The notes: generated from the letters alone by a model not told the origin. Counted from the stretch's first letter, positions 24,956 to 34,190 are shown. The stretch is 64,000 nucleotides of DNA from Aquimonas sp964586455 (GCA_964586455.1 CAZPHV010000009.1:41020-105019), one strand, 5' to 3'. Translations and numbers: made by a program.

Positions 24956-25858
24956 ATGCGCAGCACGATGCTCACCCTTTCGCTTCTGGCCTGTCTCGGC
25001 CTGGCCCCGCAGACCCTGCCCGCGCAGACGCCAAGCGCGTCCGCATTCGCGACCGCCAGCGTGGCGACCGTCGACCCGGCCGTGCAGCTGCAGGAGCTGG
25101 TTCGTCAGTTCCGCAGCAATGATCTGGCCGCTCTGGTCCGCGGCAGCCTGCCGCCCGCGCATTACCAGACTCTGCTCGACAAGTACGAGGAAAGCCGCCA
25201 CAAGCCGATCAGCGAGAAGGACCGCGCAGACTTCACCGAAGGCCTGCAGAAGCTGATCGCCCCCGACGCGGTCGACCAGCTGATGGCCGAGATCGAGCCC
25301 AAGATGCGCGAGCGTGCGGTGCAGTCCGAAGGCATGATCCTGATGGGTCTGGGCGCGATGAACATGGCTCTTCACTCGCCTGACTCCGAACTCACTGATG
25401 AGCAGCGCGTCATGCTCAAGCGCGCCCTGCCCGGCATCGAGGCCTGGGTGATCGAGACTGACTTCTTCAGTGTCGACACGCTCCGCAATGCATTGACCCT
25501 CGTTGCCGAAGCCGCACGCCGCACGGGCATCAGCGATCTCGAACAGATCCGCATGCTCAGTTTCGAACAATTGCTGGCCCACGGCGGGCGCATGCTCGGC
25601 GCTGGCAAACAGGCAGTGAAGCTGTACGGCATCGACCTGGATGCCATCGTCTCGACGGCGCGCATCGAGGTGCTGGAGATCGAGGGCGACGAAGCGCGCG
25701 TGCGCACCACCGTCACCGTGTTTGACGCGCCCTTGCACTTCGAGCAGGCGCTGGTGCTGGTGGAAGGTCGCTGGTACACGAAGCAGGCCACTCAAGACTG
25801 GAAGCACGGCGTGCACGTTGAATTCGATACAGACCGCGAGCTCGAAGTCGAAGGCTGA
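24956..25858 (+). CDS. Exported protein of unknown function (DUF-like)
   Basis: A 300-residue protein with a clear signal peptide (residues 1-23, T-L-P-A-Q) and a strong ribosome-binding site (AAGGAGGA, 24943-24950). The mature part is mostly alpha-helical and charged (ELVRQFRSNDLAALVRGSL, DQLMAEIEPKMRERAVQSEGMI), ending in a beta-rich segment (EVLEIEGDEARVRTTVTVFD, HFEQALVLVEGRWY). No catalytic motif or metal site was recognised. Similar proteins of about 300 residues occur in Lysobacterales as hypothetical periplasmic proteins, which is a recollection rather than a search result. A long terminator hairpin follows. Confidence 0.75.
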   Translation: MRSTMLTLSLLACLGLAPQTLPAQTPSASAFATASVATVDPAVQLQELVRQFRSNDLAALVRGSLPPAHYQTLLDKYEESRHKPISEKDRADFTEGLQKLIAPDAVDQLMAEIEPKMRERAVQSEGMILMGLGAMNMALHSPDSELTDEQRVMLKRALPGIEAWVIETDFFSVDTLRNALTLVAEAARRTGISDLEQIRMLSFEQLLAHGGRMLGAGKQAVKLYGIDLDAIVSTARIEVLEIEGDEARVRTTVTVFDAPLHFEQALVLVEGRWYTKQATQDWKHGVHVEFDTDRELEVEG

Positions 25859-25868
25859 AGCACCGCAA

Positions 25869-25913
25869 CGATCGGCCGCAGGAGGCCCCCGGAACTCTTC
25901 CTGCGGCCGATCG
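25869..25913 (+). terminator. 15-bp stem hairpin
   Basis: A perfect 15-bp inverted repeat (CGATCGGCCGCAGGA at 25869-25883, complement at 25899-25913, 15-base loop) starts 10 bp after the stop of the exported-protein gene. There is no clear T-run, but the strength and position support transcript termination or 3'-end protection. Confidence 0.6.
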
Positions 25914-26104
25914 CTGCACCTCGAACTGGTTACACGCACGATCACCGGCACGGCGGCACCCACAATGCACCCGTGCTCACGACGGCCAAAGCGCACCCTT
26001 TGGAGTGCACACCAAGCATTGAAGCGCTCGGGACTTTCGGGGCTGGCCTTCGGGCAGCGCGACCGCGACACTCTGCTGTCGATTCACTGCCCGATGCCCC
26101 GTCG

Positions 26105-27334
26105 ATGACCCGAACCGCCCTGCCCTGCCTGCTGCTTGGCCTCGGCCTTGCCCTGCCCTTCCTCGCCGAGGCCGCGCGCAGCCCTCGCGATGTCTCGGAG
26201 GCGGAAGCCCGCACCCTGCACGCGCGCGTGCTGACGCTCGACACCCATGTCGACATCGGCCGTGGCTACGCCAGCGAACAGCTCGACCCCGGCCGCTTCA
26301 CCCGCGCCCAGGTCGATTTGCCGAAGATGCGCGCTGGCGGCCTGGATGCAATGTTCCTGATCGTCTACACCGGCCAGGGCGCGCGCGACGCCGAGGGCTA
26401 TGCGAAAGCGGCCGCCAGCGCCGAAGACAGCTACCGCGCGATCCGCCGCGCCATCGACGCCTACCCCGACCAGATCGCGCTGGCGACCACCGCCGACGAA
26501 GTCGAAGCGATCCACGCCAGCGGCCGCAAGGTCGCCCTGATCGGCATGGAGAACGCCTACCCCTTGGGCCCGACAATCGACGGCGTGCCGCTGTGGGCCG
26601 AGCGCGGTGTGCGCTATGTCGGCCTGACCCACATGGGTCACAACCAGTTCGGCGGCAGCTCCAACCCGAACGCAGCCTTGGGCGATACGGCCGAGGATGA
26701 GGGCCTGACAGAACTCGGCCGCGACTTGGTGAAGTCCCTGAACAAGCACGGCATCCTGGTCGACATCAGCCACGTCGGCAAACGTTCGATGCTGGAGGCC
26801 GTAAAACTGTCGCGGGCGCCGGTCATTGCCTCGCATTCCGGCGCCTCCGGCCGCTATGAGAACGCCCGCAACCTCGACGACGAGCAGCTGAAAGCGATCC
26901 GCGACAACGGCGGCGTGGCGCAGATGGTGGCCTTCCGCTCCTACGTCGCCGCGCTGGCGCCCGAGGTTGCGGCCGGCATCGTCGAGCTGCGCAACACCCA
27001 TATCGCCAAGGGCTGGGCCGATGCGAGCGAAGCCGACATCGCCGCCTACAACCAGGGCGTGCTCGATCTGCGCGCACGCTACTCGGACGTCGGTCTCGAC
27101 GCCTTTGTCGACCACATCGACTACGCGGTCGACCTGATCGGCATCGAGCACGTCGGCATCGCCTCGGACTTCGATGGCGGCGGCGGCGTGGTCGGCTGGG
27201 ACAACGCCGCCGAAACCCTCAACGTCACCTGGGAACTGATGCGCCGCGGCTACAGCGAAGACGAGATCCGCAAGCTGTGGAGCGGCAACGTGCTGCGGAT
27301 CCTGCGCGCGGCCGAGGCTGCGGCCGAGGCTTGA
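26105..27334 (+). CDS. Exported dipeptidase, peptidase family M19
   Basis: A 409-residue protein with a signal peptide (1-24). It carries the zinc ligands of the M19 (renal/membrane dipeptidase) family: LDTHVD (H48, D50), the bridging glutamate in IGMENAYP (E149), HVGKRSM (H223), IASHSGA (H244), and the later aspartate in IASDFDGGGGVVGW. YVGLTHMGHNQFGGSS is a typical M19 loop. It should hydrolyse dipeptides, possibly including D-amino-acid-containing ones, in the periplasm. The ATG at 26105 is chosen for the signal peptide. The neighbouring genes give no pathway hint. Confidence 0.93.
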   Translation: MTRTALPCLLLGLGLALPFLAEAARSPRDVSEAEARTLHARVLTLDTHVDIGRGYASEQLDPGRFTRAQVDLPKMRAGGLDAMFLIVYTGQGARDAEGYAKAAASAEDSYRAIRRAIDAYPDQIALATTADEVEAIHASGRKVALIGMENAYPLGPTIDGVPLWAERGVRYVGLTHMGHNQFGGSSNPNAALGDTAEDEGLTELGRDLVKSLNKHGILVDISHVGKRSMLEAVKLSRAPVIASHSGASGRYENARNLDDEQLKAIRDNGGVAQMVAFRSYVAALAPEVAAGIVELRNTHIAKGWADASEADIAAYNQGVLDLRARYSDVGLDAFVDHIDYAVDLIGIEHVGIASDFDGGGGVVGWDNAAETLNVTWELMRRGYSEDEIRKLWSGNVLRILRAAEAAAEA

Positions 27335-27687
27335 TTTCGGAGGCTGCTGGGCCTGGCGACATCTCAAGAAGCAGAAACGCCTGTGCCGGCTTTTGGTAGT
27401 TGCACCTGCACCGCCACGCCGGATTGAGAGGCTCGATAGAACCGAGCGTGCTCGGCTCGAACCTCGGTGGTGGCGACGCCAGAAGAGCAACGGAGCACGC
27501 TCCGCTCTACGGGAATAGGCAGAAGCCTCGCGACCGCGTTGATGCCTCTCGCAGAACAGAAGCGAGCCTGTCGCGCCCTTGATCGTCGTGTTCATGCGGT
27601 GGGCGGGCTTCGCACTCAGGCTGCGGCGTGCGATCGCGGTGGGGCTCTGATAGGGTCCGGGGTCCTACTGAAACCCGGAGCCGCCCC
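27335..27687. other. 353-bp intergenic stretch, nothing recognised
   Basis: No gene, repeat copy or strong hairpin was seen. A moderately GC-balanced tract with short inverted pieces (GAGCGTGCTCGG, GGAGCACGCTCCG) lies around 27440-27510. The last 30 bp contain the ribosome-binding site (CGGAG, 27676-27680) of the lipoprotein gene. Confidence 0.45.
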
Positions 27688-28392
27688 ATGTCATTGCCCC
27701 GCCTCGCCCTGCTTCCCGCGCTGTGCCTGCTCGCCGCCTGCGGCAACAACAGCACGCCGCCGCCAGCCGCACAGACGCCGCCCCCCGCCGTCGCTGAGCC
27801 GGCCGCAGCGCCCGTGCAGGCCGCAGAAGTCGTGCGCGCCGCGCCTGATGCCTTTCTCGACGCCCTGCGTCAGCACTGCGGGCAGGCCTTTGCCGGGCGC
27901 ATCATCGCCAATGAGCCGGCGGAGCCGAACGACCCCTTCGAGGGCAAGGCCTTGGTGATGCATGTGCGCGAATGCGCGGACGACGCGGTCAAGGTGCCCT
28001 TTCATGTGGGCGACGACAATTCGCGCACCTGGGTGATCACCCGTACCGACACCGGCCTGCGCCTCAAGCACGACCACCGCCACGAAGACGGCAGCGAAGA
28101 TGCGATGACCCAGTACGGCGGCGATACCGCCAGCGAAGGCACGGCCCAGCGGCAGGAGTTCCCGGTCGATCAGTTCAGCATCGACATGTTCAACGAACAG
28201 GGCCGCGCGGTCTCGACCACCAACACCTGGGCGATCGAGATCGAGCCCGGCAAGCGTTATCTGTATGAACTTTCGCGACCCGGGCGCATGTTCCAGGTCG
28301 AGTTCGACCTGAGCACACCGGTGGCAACGCCGCCGACGCCCTGGGGGCATCCGCCGCTCGAAGGCGACGGCGAGAAGCGCGCGGAGAGCTGA
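27688..28392 (+). CDS. Lipoprotein of unknown function
   Basis: A 234-residue protein. The signal peptide ends in a lipobox (CLLAAC, C18), so the mature protein is probably outer-membrane or periplasmic-face anchored. A Pro/Ala/Gln-rich linker (about residues 20-50) leads to a compact domain with CGQAFAGRIIANEP, ALVMHVRECADDAVKVPFHVG, WVITRTDTGLRLKHDHRHEDGSED and FSIDMFNEQGRA. Several histidines cluster in KHDHRHEDG. No known family was recognised with certainty. The start at 27688 has a CGGAG ribosome-binding site. Confidence 0.75.
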   Translation: MSLPRLALLPALCLLAACGNNSTPPPAAQTPPPAVAEPAAAPVQAAEVVRAAPDAFLDALRQHCGQAFAGRIIANEPAEPNDPFEGKALVMHVRECADDAVKVPFHVGDDNSRTWVITRTDTGLRLKHDHRHEDGSEDAMTQYGGDTASEGTAQRQEFPVDQFSIDMFNEQGRAVSTTNTWAIEIEPGKRYLYELSRPGRMFQVEFDLSTPVATPPTPWGHPPLEGDGEKRAES

Positions 28393-28538
28393 GCCTGGAA
28401 GGTGTAAGAGCGCAGGTGATGTAGGTCCGCTGGATGGCATCACCTGCGCTCATCAGTACGCGCGACACCCCTCCGTCTCGAGCGTCTAAGGCCCTGCGGC
28501 AAGGCGCTTGAAACGAGGGTTCAAGGAAGGCTGACAGA

Positions 28539-28651
28539 GCTGGTAGATGCGCTGCGCTTAACTAACCTATGTGGCCAGAGTTGCTGGGCTTCGATGCAGG
28601 CACGGCGCCATTCGTGTTTGTAGGGTAGATAAGCGCAGCGCATCTACCAGC
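28539..28651. repeat. 22-bp perfect inverted repeat with 69-bp spacer
   Basis: The left arm (28539-28560, beginning GCTGGTAGATGCGCTG) and the right arm (28630-28651, ending GCATCTACCAGC) are exact complements. They enclose a spacer ending TTTGTAGGGTAGA. The GGTAGATGCGCTGCGCTTATCTACC-style motif is a common intergenic repeat type in gammaproteobacteria. The 367-bp space 28393-28759 around it holds no gene; the AGCCTGTCGGAC motif occurs at 28687. Confidence 0.7.
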
Positions 28652-28759
28652 AGGTCCGAAAGACGCGATGCACTGAACGAAGCCGAAGCCTGTCGGACGA
28701 AGCGCCCCGCAATTCCCTGCAGGGCTCATGATCCAAGTGATCAAACCCGAGACCGAGAC

Positions 28760-30244
28760 TCAACCCGGCCGCTTCGCCAGCATCAGCACGCCTGCCACCG
28801 GCTCGCCCTTCTCCCGGCGAATCTCCACCTGCTGCTCGACGATATCGACGAAGCCGCCGGCAGCGAGCTGTTCGCGCAGAACCGCTGGCGCATGCCGGTA
28901 GCGCCCGGTTTCCGGCGGCAGCTCGGTGGCGCCCGTCGCGCTCAGTTCGATCGAGAACGCGAACGCGCCGCCACCGGCCGGCAGACGATCGAAAGCCGCC
29001 GCAAATACCGGTGCGAGTTCTGCCACGTAGACGAACACATCAGCGGCGACGATCAGGTCCCACTGGCCGTCGGCGGCGCGCAGGAATTCAAGCACCTCGT
29101 CCGCATACAGGCTTCGGTACAGGCCTTTGCTGCGGGCGACGTCGAGCATGCGCGGGGAAAGATCGACGCCGTCGATGGTGCGGCCTTCACCGGCCAACTC
29201 CACCGCCATCAGGCCGGTGCCGCAGCCGAGATCGAGCACGCTCGCAAAGGCGCTGCCTGCGTGTAAGCCGATGAACTCCGCCAGCCGCGCCGGCGTGGCA
29301 TAGGCCAGCTTGCCGACCAGGGTGCTGTCGAAATGGCCAGCGAAATCATCGAACAGCCGGCGGATGTATTCGCTCTCGACGCCGGCCGGCAGCTCGCCGC
29401 TCAAGGCCGCGCGGAAGTGCGCGACCACGGCATCGTCCGGATCGCGGGCCTGTGCTTCGTCGAAGGCCGCGCGCGCGGCCTCGCTCTGTCCCAGCTTCAG
29501 GCGCGCCCGCCCCAGCCAGGCCCAGATCCGGGCGTCGGTTGCGCTGTCGGCGAGCAGCGCTTCAAGCGCACTGACGGCCTCATCGGCATGGCCGTCGAGC
29601 AGCAGGGCGATCGCCAGCTCCAGCTGCAGCTCTGAGTCCGCGGGCTGCAGCGCCAACGCACGCCGGCGGCACTCCAGTGCCGAATCGGTGCTGCCAAGGG
29701 CTGCGTTCACTGCGGCCAGACCACGCCAGGCTTCCAGCTGATCCGGGTTGCCCTGCACCAGCTCATAGAACGCCTGACCCGCGTCACCGAAACGGCCGAG
29801 ACGGCGTAGACACTGGGCGCGGTGCAGGCGCAAGGCCGGATGGCCGGGGCTCAGCTGCAGGCCGCGCTCAAAGGCCGACAGCGCCTCGTTCAGCCGCTCG
29901 CTTTCCATCGCCGCAAGGCCCAGTGCGTTCCAGGCTGACATACGCTGCGCATCAAGAGCGGTCGCGCAGCGCGCGGCCAACAGGGCCGGCTCGATCTGAC
30001 CGCAGCGACGCAACGCCAGCGAAGCGTTCACCGCCAGCTCGGCATCGCGCGGCTCGGCCTGCGACAGCGGCGCCAGCACGGCCGCGGCGTCTGCCCAGCG
30101 CTCGCGTTGCAAAAGCAGCACGCCCAGCATGCGGCCGGCGCTGACGGGCTGGGTCGCCAGCAGCGCCCGGTAGGCCTGCTCGGCGTCATCGAAACGCCCG
30201 GCGCGATGCAGGGCGAGGGCGGCCTCCAGCTGGGGGGTACTCAT
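28760..30244 (-). CDS. TPR protein fused to a SAM-dependent methyltransferase
   Basis: A 494-residue protein. Residues 1-280 are TPR repeats, about eight copies of the A-x-x-x-[YF]-x-x-x-L pattern (for example FDDAEQAYRALLATQP, ALSAFERGLQLSPGHPALRL). Residues 290-490 form a class I methyltransferase with motif I SVLDLGCGTGLMAVEL (336-350), an IDGVDLSPRMLDVAR acidic strand, and WDLIVAADVFVYV. TPR-methyltransferase fusions are known as predicted methyltransferases of the contractile- or proteobacterial-TPR group; the target is probably a protein held by the TPR domain, but that is inference. The start (ATG at 30244) is chosen at the first TPR; the longer upstream frame overlaps the aspS gene. 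Confidence 0.85.
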   Translation of the reverse strand: MSTPQLEAALALHRAGRFDDAEQAYRALLATQPVSAGRMLGVLLLQRERWADAAAVLAPLSQAEPRDAELAVNASLALRRCGQIEPALLAARCATALDAQRMSAWNALGLAAMESERLNEALSAFERGLQLSPGHPALRLHRAQCLRRLGRFGDAGQAFYELVQGNPDQLEAWRGLAAVNAALGSTDSALECRRRALALQPADSELQLELAIALLLDGHADEAVSALEALLADSATDARIWAWLGRARLKLGQSEAARAAFDEAQARDPDDAVVAHFRAALSGELPAGVESEYIRRLFDDFAGHFDSTLVGKLAYATPARLAEFIGLHAGSAFASVLDLGCGTGLMAVELAGEGRTIDGVDLSPRMLDVARSKGLYRSLYADEVLEFLRAADGQWDLIVAADVFVYVAELAPVFAAAFDRLPAGGGAFAFSIELSATGATELPPETGRYRHAPAVLREQLAAGGFVDIVEQQVEIRREKGEPVAGVLMLAKRPG

Positions 30245-30424
30245 GCGGGCGTGCGGGCTTGCGTCGCAAAGGGGCGGCGAGGATAGCCCGGATGCCGCAT
30301 TGCCGCAGACCGGCCGCAGGCCTACGCTATGCGGCCCGCGCGGCCGGCTGTGCCCGGCTGACGTGCTTTGATTCCTTCCCCAAGCTAATCGCGTCCGCGC
30401 TCGCGCGGCGCCCCCGGAGCTGCC

Positions 30425-32185
30425 ATGCGTACCCACTACTGCGGTCTCGTCGACGAGGCCCTGCTCGGCCAGAACGTCACCCTGTGCGGCTGGACCGACG
30501 TCGCCCGCAACCTCGGCGGCGTCTGCTTCATCGACCTGCGCGACCACGAGGGCGTGGTGCAGGTGGTGGTCGAGCCCGACCAGGCCGCGCTGTTCGAGAT
30601 CGCCGCAAGCCTCGGCTATGAGGACGTGCTGCGCGTGGTCGGCACGGTGCGTGCGCGCCACAGCGTCAACGAGCGGATTCGCAGCGGCCGCGTCGAGATC
30701 GTCGCGAGCTCGATCGAGCTGCTCAACAAGGCCGGCAAGCTGCCCTTCTACGGCCACGAGAACCCGGGCGAAGACTCGCGCCTGAAGTACCGCCACCTCG
30801 ATCTGCGCCGCCCCGAGATGCAGCGGATGATGCGCACCCGCATCAAGCTGGTGCAGGCCCTGCGTCGGCACCTGGACGCCGTGGGCTTCCAGGACATCGA
30901 GACCCCGATCCTGACCAAGGCCACGCCGGAAGGCGCGCGCGACTACCTCGTGCCCTCACGCGTGCACGGCGGCCAGTTCTTCGCGCTGCCGCAGTCGCCA
31001 CAGCTGTTCAAGCAGCTGCTGATGGTGGCCGGCTTCGATCGCTACTACCAGATCGCGCGCTGCTTCCGCGACGAGGACCTGCGCGCCGACCGCCAGCCCG
31101 AGTTCACCCAGCTCGACATGGAGTTCGCCTTCGTGCGCGAAGCCGACGTGCAGGACTTCGTCGAGGACATGATTCGGAAGGTGCTGCGCGAGGTCGACGG
31201 TATCGAGCTGGCTGAATCGTTTCCGCGCATCACCTATGCCGAGGCCATGCGCCGCTACGGCTCGGACAAGCCCGACCTGCGCATCGATCTGGAATTGATC
31301 GACATCGCCGAAGCCGTGCGCGGCTGCGAGTTCAAGGTGTTCGCCGAGTGGGCGGAGCATGCCGAAGGCCGAGTGGCGGTGCTGCGCGCGCCGCAGGCGC
31401 AGTTCTCGCGCAAGCAGATCGACGACTACGCCGCCTTCGTCACCCGCTACGGCGCCAAAGGCCTGGCCTGGATGCGCGTCGACGACCTCGCGAAGGGCCG
31501 CGAGGGCATCAACTCGCCGATCGCGAAGTTCCTGTCGGATGACGCAATCGCCGCGATCCTGAAGCTCGCGAATGCGGAGAACGGCGACCTGCTGTTCTTC
31601 GGCGCCGGCACCTACAAGGTCGTCAGCGACTTCATGGGCGCGTTGCGCCTGAAGCTGGGCCGCGATCTGGGCCGGGTCGAGAACGCCTGGAGGCCGCTGT
31701 GGGTCACCGACTTCCCGATGTTCGAGTGGGACGAAGACGGCGGCCGCTACGTCGCCCTGCACCACCCGTTCACCGCACCGGCCGTGGACGACATCGCCGA
31801 CCTGCGCGCTAACGCGCGCATCGCGGTCAGCCGCGGCTACGACATGGTGCTGAACGGCAACGAGATTGGCGGCGGCTCGATCCGTATCCACCGCACCGAC
31901 ATGCAGGCGGCGGTGTTCGAGCTGCTCGGCATCGAAGCGGAGGAAGCCCAGATCAAGTTCGGCTTCCTGCTGGAGGCGCTGAACCACGGCGCGCCGCCGC
32001 ACGGCGGTATCGCCTTCGGCATCGACCGCATCGCCGCGCTGATCGCCGGCACCGAATCGATCCGCGACGTCATCGCGTTCCCGAAAACCGCCAGCGCGCA
32101 GTGCCTGCTCACCGCAGCCCCGTCGGCAATTCCGGCGGCGCAGCTGAGGGAGCTGTCGGTCAAGGTCGATCTGCCGCAGGGCTGA
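30425..32185 (+). CDS. aspS: Aspartyl-tRNA synthetase
   Basis: A 586-residue class IIb synthetase, close to the ~590 residues typical of bacterial AspRS. An N-terminal OB-fold anticodon-binding domain (MRTHYCGLVDEALLGQNVTL, GWTDVARNLGGVCFIDLRDHEG) is followed by the catalytic core: motif 1 region PILTKATPEGARDYLVPSR, motif 2 CFRDEDLRADRQPEFTQLD, a GAD insertion domain, and motif 3 GIAFGIDRIAALIAGTESIRDVIAFPKT. It charges tRNA-Asp with aspartate. A GGAG ribosome-binding site precedes the ATG. It is divergent from the TPR-methyltransferase and is followed 6 bp later by a hydrolase gene, so the two probably form an operon. Confidence 0.97.
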   Translation: MRTHYCGLVDEALLGQNVTLCGWTDVARNLGGVCFIDLRDHEGVVQVVVEPDQAALFEIAASLGYEDVLRVVGTVRARHSVNERIRSGRVEIVASSIELLNKAGKLPFYGHENPGEDSRLKYRHLDLRRPEMQRMMRTRIKLVQALRRHLDAVGFQDIETPILTKATPEGARDYLVPSRVHGGQFFALPQSPQLFKQLLMVAGFDRYYQIARCFRDEDLRADRQPEFTQLDMEFAFVREADVQDFVEDMIRKVLREVDGIELAESFPRITYAEAMRRYGSDKPDLRIDLELIDIAEAVRGCEFKVFAEWAEHAEGRVAVLRAPQAQFSRKQIDDYAAFVTRYGAKGLAWMRVDDLAKGREGINSPIAKFLSDDAIAAILKLANAENGDLLFFGAGTYKVVSDFMGALRLKLGRDLGRVENAWRPLWVTDFPMFEWDEDGGRYVALHHPFTAPAVDDIADLRANARIAVSRGYDMVLNGNEIGGGSIRIHRTDMQAAVFELLGIEAEEAQIKFGFLLEALNHGAPPHGGIAFGIDRIAALIAGTESIRDVIAFPKTASAQCLLTAAPSAIPAAQLRELSVKVDLPQG

Positions 32186-32191
32186 TCTGCG

Positions 32192-32827
32192 ATGACGGAT
32201 TCGCAGCGCCCGCGCGTCCTGCTGCTGCACGGCCTGTGGCTGCGCGGTCTGACCCTTCTACCGCTGCGTTCGCGCCTGCGCGCTGCCGGTTTCGATGCCC
32301 AGTGCTTCGAGTATCGCTCAGTGTTTTCCGGCCCGCGCGAGCACCTGGACAGACTGGAGCGGCGCATCCGCGAATGGCCGGGCGAAGGTCCGATACACCT
32401 GATCGGCCACAGCATGGGCGGCCTGCTCTCGGTCGAGTGCGCGCGTGCGTTTCCGGAGCTGCCGATCGGTCGGATCCTGTGCCTCGGCTCGCCACTGGCC
32501 GGCAGCAGCACCGCCGCAGGCGTCGCCGCGCGCGGGCCGCTGGGCCGGGTGCTCGGGCGCGCAGTGCATCTGCTGCGACAGGGCGTACTGCCGCTGCCCG
32601 AGGGCTTCGAGATCGGTGTGATCGCTGGCACCCTGCCGCTGGGGCTCGGCCACTGGTTCGGGCGTTTCGAGGGCGCCCACGACGGCACGGTGACCGTGGC
32701 GGAAACCCGCGTGGCCGGTGTCGTCGATCATGTCGAAGTGCGCACCAGCCACACCGGGCTCATCTATTCACGCACGGTGGCGCAGCAGGCGGCGCGGTTT
32801 CTGTGTGCGGGGCGGTTCGCGCGTTGA
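32192..32827 (+). CDS. Alpha/beta hydrolase (lipase/esterase-like)
   Basis: A 211-residue protein with an alpha/beta hydrolase fold. LLLHGLWLRGLTLLPL is the oxyanion-loop start, HLIGHSMGGLLSVECA is the nucleophile elbow (G-H-S-M-G), LGSPLAGSS follows the next strand, and the histidine is probably in TSHTGLIYS. There is no signal peptide. It is compact and resembles PGAP1/triacylglycerol-lipase-like acyl hydrolases. It starts six bp after aspS and is likely co-transcribed. The stop (32825-32827) coincides with the start of the 147-bp tandem repeat. Confidence 0.85.
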   Translation: MTDSQRPRVLLLHGLWLRGLTLLPLRSRLRAAGFDAQCFEYRSVFSGPREHLDRLERRIREWPGEGPIHLIGHSMGGLLSVECARAFPELPIGRILCLGSPLAGSSTAAGVAARGPLGRVLGRAVHLLRQGVLPLPEGFEIGVIAGTLPLGLGHWFGRFEGAHDGTVTVAETRVAGVVDHVEVRTSHTGLIYSRTVAQQAARFLCAGRFAR

Positions 32828-33370
32828 GGCGGATCGGAGTCACGTCGGAGATCGGGGCACTGCGGTGAATTCGAGGCCATGGTGGGCCAGGGCCCACCCT
32901 ATGCGAGCGCGCGCACTGCACGCTGAAGGCGCGGCGTCACTTGCTCGCGTAGGGTGCGCCTGCGGCGCACCAGAGGCGGTTCGGAGTCACGTCGGCGGTC
33001 GGGGCACTGCGGTGAATTCGAGGCCATGGTGGGCCAGGGCCCACCCTATGCGAGCCGGCGCACTGCACGCTGAAGGCGCGGCGTCACTTGTTATCGTAGG
33101 GTGCGCCACAGGCGCACCAGAGGCGGTTCGGAGTCACGTCGGAGGTCGGGGCACTGCGGTGCATTCGAGGCCATGGTGCCAGGGCCCACCCTATGCGAGC
33201 CGGCGCACTGCACGCTGAAGGCGCGGCGTCACNNNNNNNNNNNNNNNNNNNNNNNNNNNNNNNNNNNNNNNNNNNNNNNNNNNNNNNNNNNNNNNNNNNN
33301 NNNNNNNNNNNNNNNNNNNNNNNNNNNNNNNNTTGCTCTCGTAGGGTGCGCCCCCGCTCGCGCACCTCAG
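32826..33370. repeat. 147-bp tandem repeat array, two full copies plus a third interrupted by an assembly gap
   Basis: Units start at 32826, 32973 and 33120 (GAGGCGG[A/T]TCGGAGTCACG), a constant 147-bp period. Each unit holds two short palindromes: GGTGGGCCAGGGCCCACC, and GGTGCGCC...GGCGCACC around a 3-base loop. The third copy lacks three bases in the first palindrome (GGTGCCAGGGCCC) and runs into a 100-N gap; sequence resumes with TTGCTCTCGTAGGGTGCGCC, which is the tail of a unit. The true copy number is therefore unknown. The core palindrome recurs near 47735. Confidence 0.85.
33233..33332. other. Assembly gap of 100 N
   Basis: Exactly 100 N bases inside the 147-bp tandem repeat. A round length usually marks a scaffold gap of unknown size, and collapse of identical repeat units is the likely cause. 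Confidence 0.95.
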
Positions 33371-33383
33371 AACGGCGCGCAGC

Positions 33384-34190
33384 CTAACCCGCCTCGATCC
33401 ACACCAGGCTGGCCATGCGCCCGCTGCGGCCGTCGCGGCGATGCGAGAAGAACTGCGTTGGTTCGCTGATCGTGCAGCGTCCACCGCCGCGGACAGCGTG
33501 TACACCTGCCGCCGCCAAACGCTGCCGCGCCAGCGCGTACAGATCGCAGAGCCAATGGCCCGGTCGCGTTGAGATGAAAGCCGCCGCTGCCGAGGCATCC
33601 CGCTCGATGAAGGCATCGCGCACTTCGTCGCCCACTTCGTAGGCCTGCGGCCCTGCGGCGGGGCCTAGCCAGGCGATGAGATCGGTCGGCGCGCTGCGCA
33701 TCGCCGCAACGGTGTTTTCCAGCACGCCGGCACACAGCCCACGCCAGCCCGCATGCGCGGCACCGACCTCGCTACCGTCAGCAGCGGCGAACAGCACCGG
33801 CAAGCAGTCGGCGGTGAGCACCGCCAGCACCACGCCCGGCGTCGATGTCACCGCCGCATCGGCTTCGATCTCGGTGTTCGACGGCGCTTCAAATCGCCAC
33901 GCCCGTGTGCCGTGCACCTGCCGCAGCCAGCACGGTGCCGACGGCAGCGCACCGACCCAACCCAGCGCGGCGCGATTGGTTTCCACAGCGGACGGATCAT
34001 CACCGCAGTGCGCGCCAAGGTTGAAGTCATCGAAGGGCGGCTTCGACACGCCCACGCTCAACCCACGCCGCAGCGTGCTGAAGCCGCGCACACGTGCATC
34101 CACAGGCCAGTCCGCATCGAGGCGCACGGACGCCCGCGCCTGCGCATCCAGCGCTCGTTCGATCGGCATGCTTAAGCGCGGATCGATCAC
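33384..34190 (-). CDS. pgeF: Peptidoglycan editing factor PgeF (YfiH/DUF152 family)
   Basis: A 268-residue protein of the YfiH/laccase-domain family. The metal- and catalysis-associated residues are in WLRQVHGTRAW (H93), AVLTADCLPVLFA (C129) and VGAAHAGWRGLCAGVL (H146). In E. coli PgeF corrects L-Ser misincorporation in peptidoglycan; related proteins act on nucleosides or phenolics. The GTG at 34190 is chosen as start: it follows a GAGG site that overlaps the rluD stop codon and matches the family's N-terminus; an ATG at 34169 is the alternative. It lies directly downstream of rluD (7-bp gap), a neighbour pair often seen in proteobacteria. Confidence 0.92.
   Translation of the reverse strand: MIDPRLSMPIERALDAQARASVRLDADWPVDARVRGFSTLRRGLSVGVSKPPFDDFNLGAHCGDDPSAVETNRAALGWVGALPSAPCWLRQVHGTRAWRFEAPSNTEIEADAAVTSTPGVVLAVLTADCLPVLFAAADGSEVGAAHAGWRGLCAGVLENTVAAMRSAPTDLIAWLGPAAGPQAYEVGDEVRDAFIERDASAAAAFISTRPGHWLCDLYALARQRLAAAGVHAVRGGGRCTISEPTQFFSHRRDGRSGRMASLVWIEAG

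Noticed and set aside
32718..33218. An open frame across the 147-bp tandem repeat encoding ~49-residue repeats
   Set aside because: The repeat period (147) is a multiple of three, so any open frame persists. The sequence is palindromic and GC-rich without a start site or domain; it is best treated as non-coding repeat.
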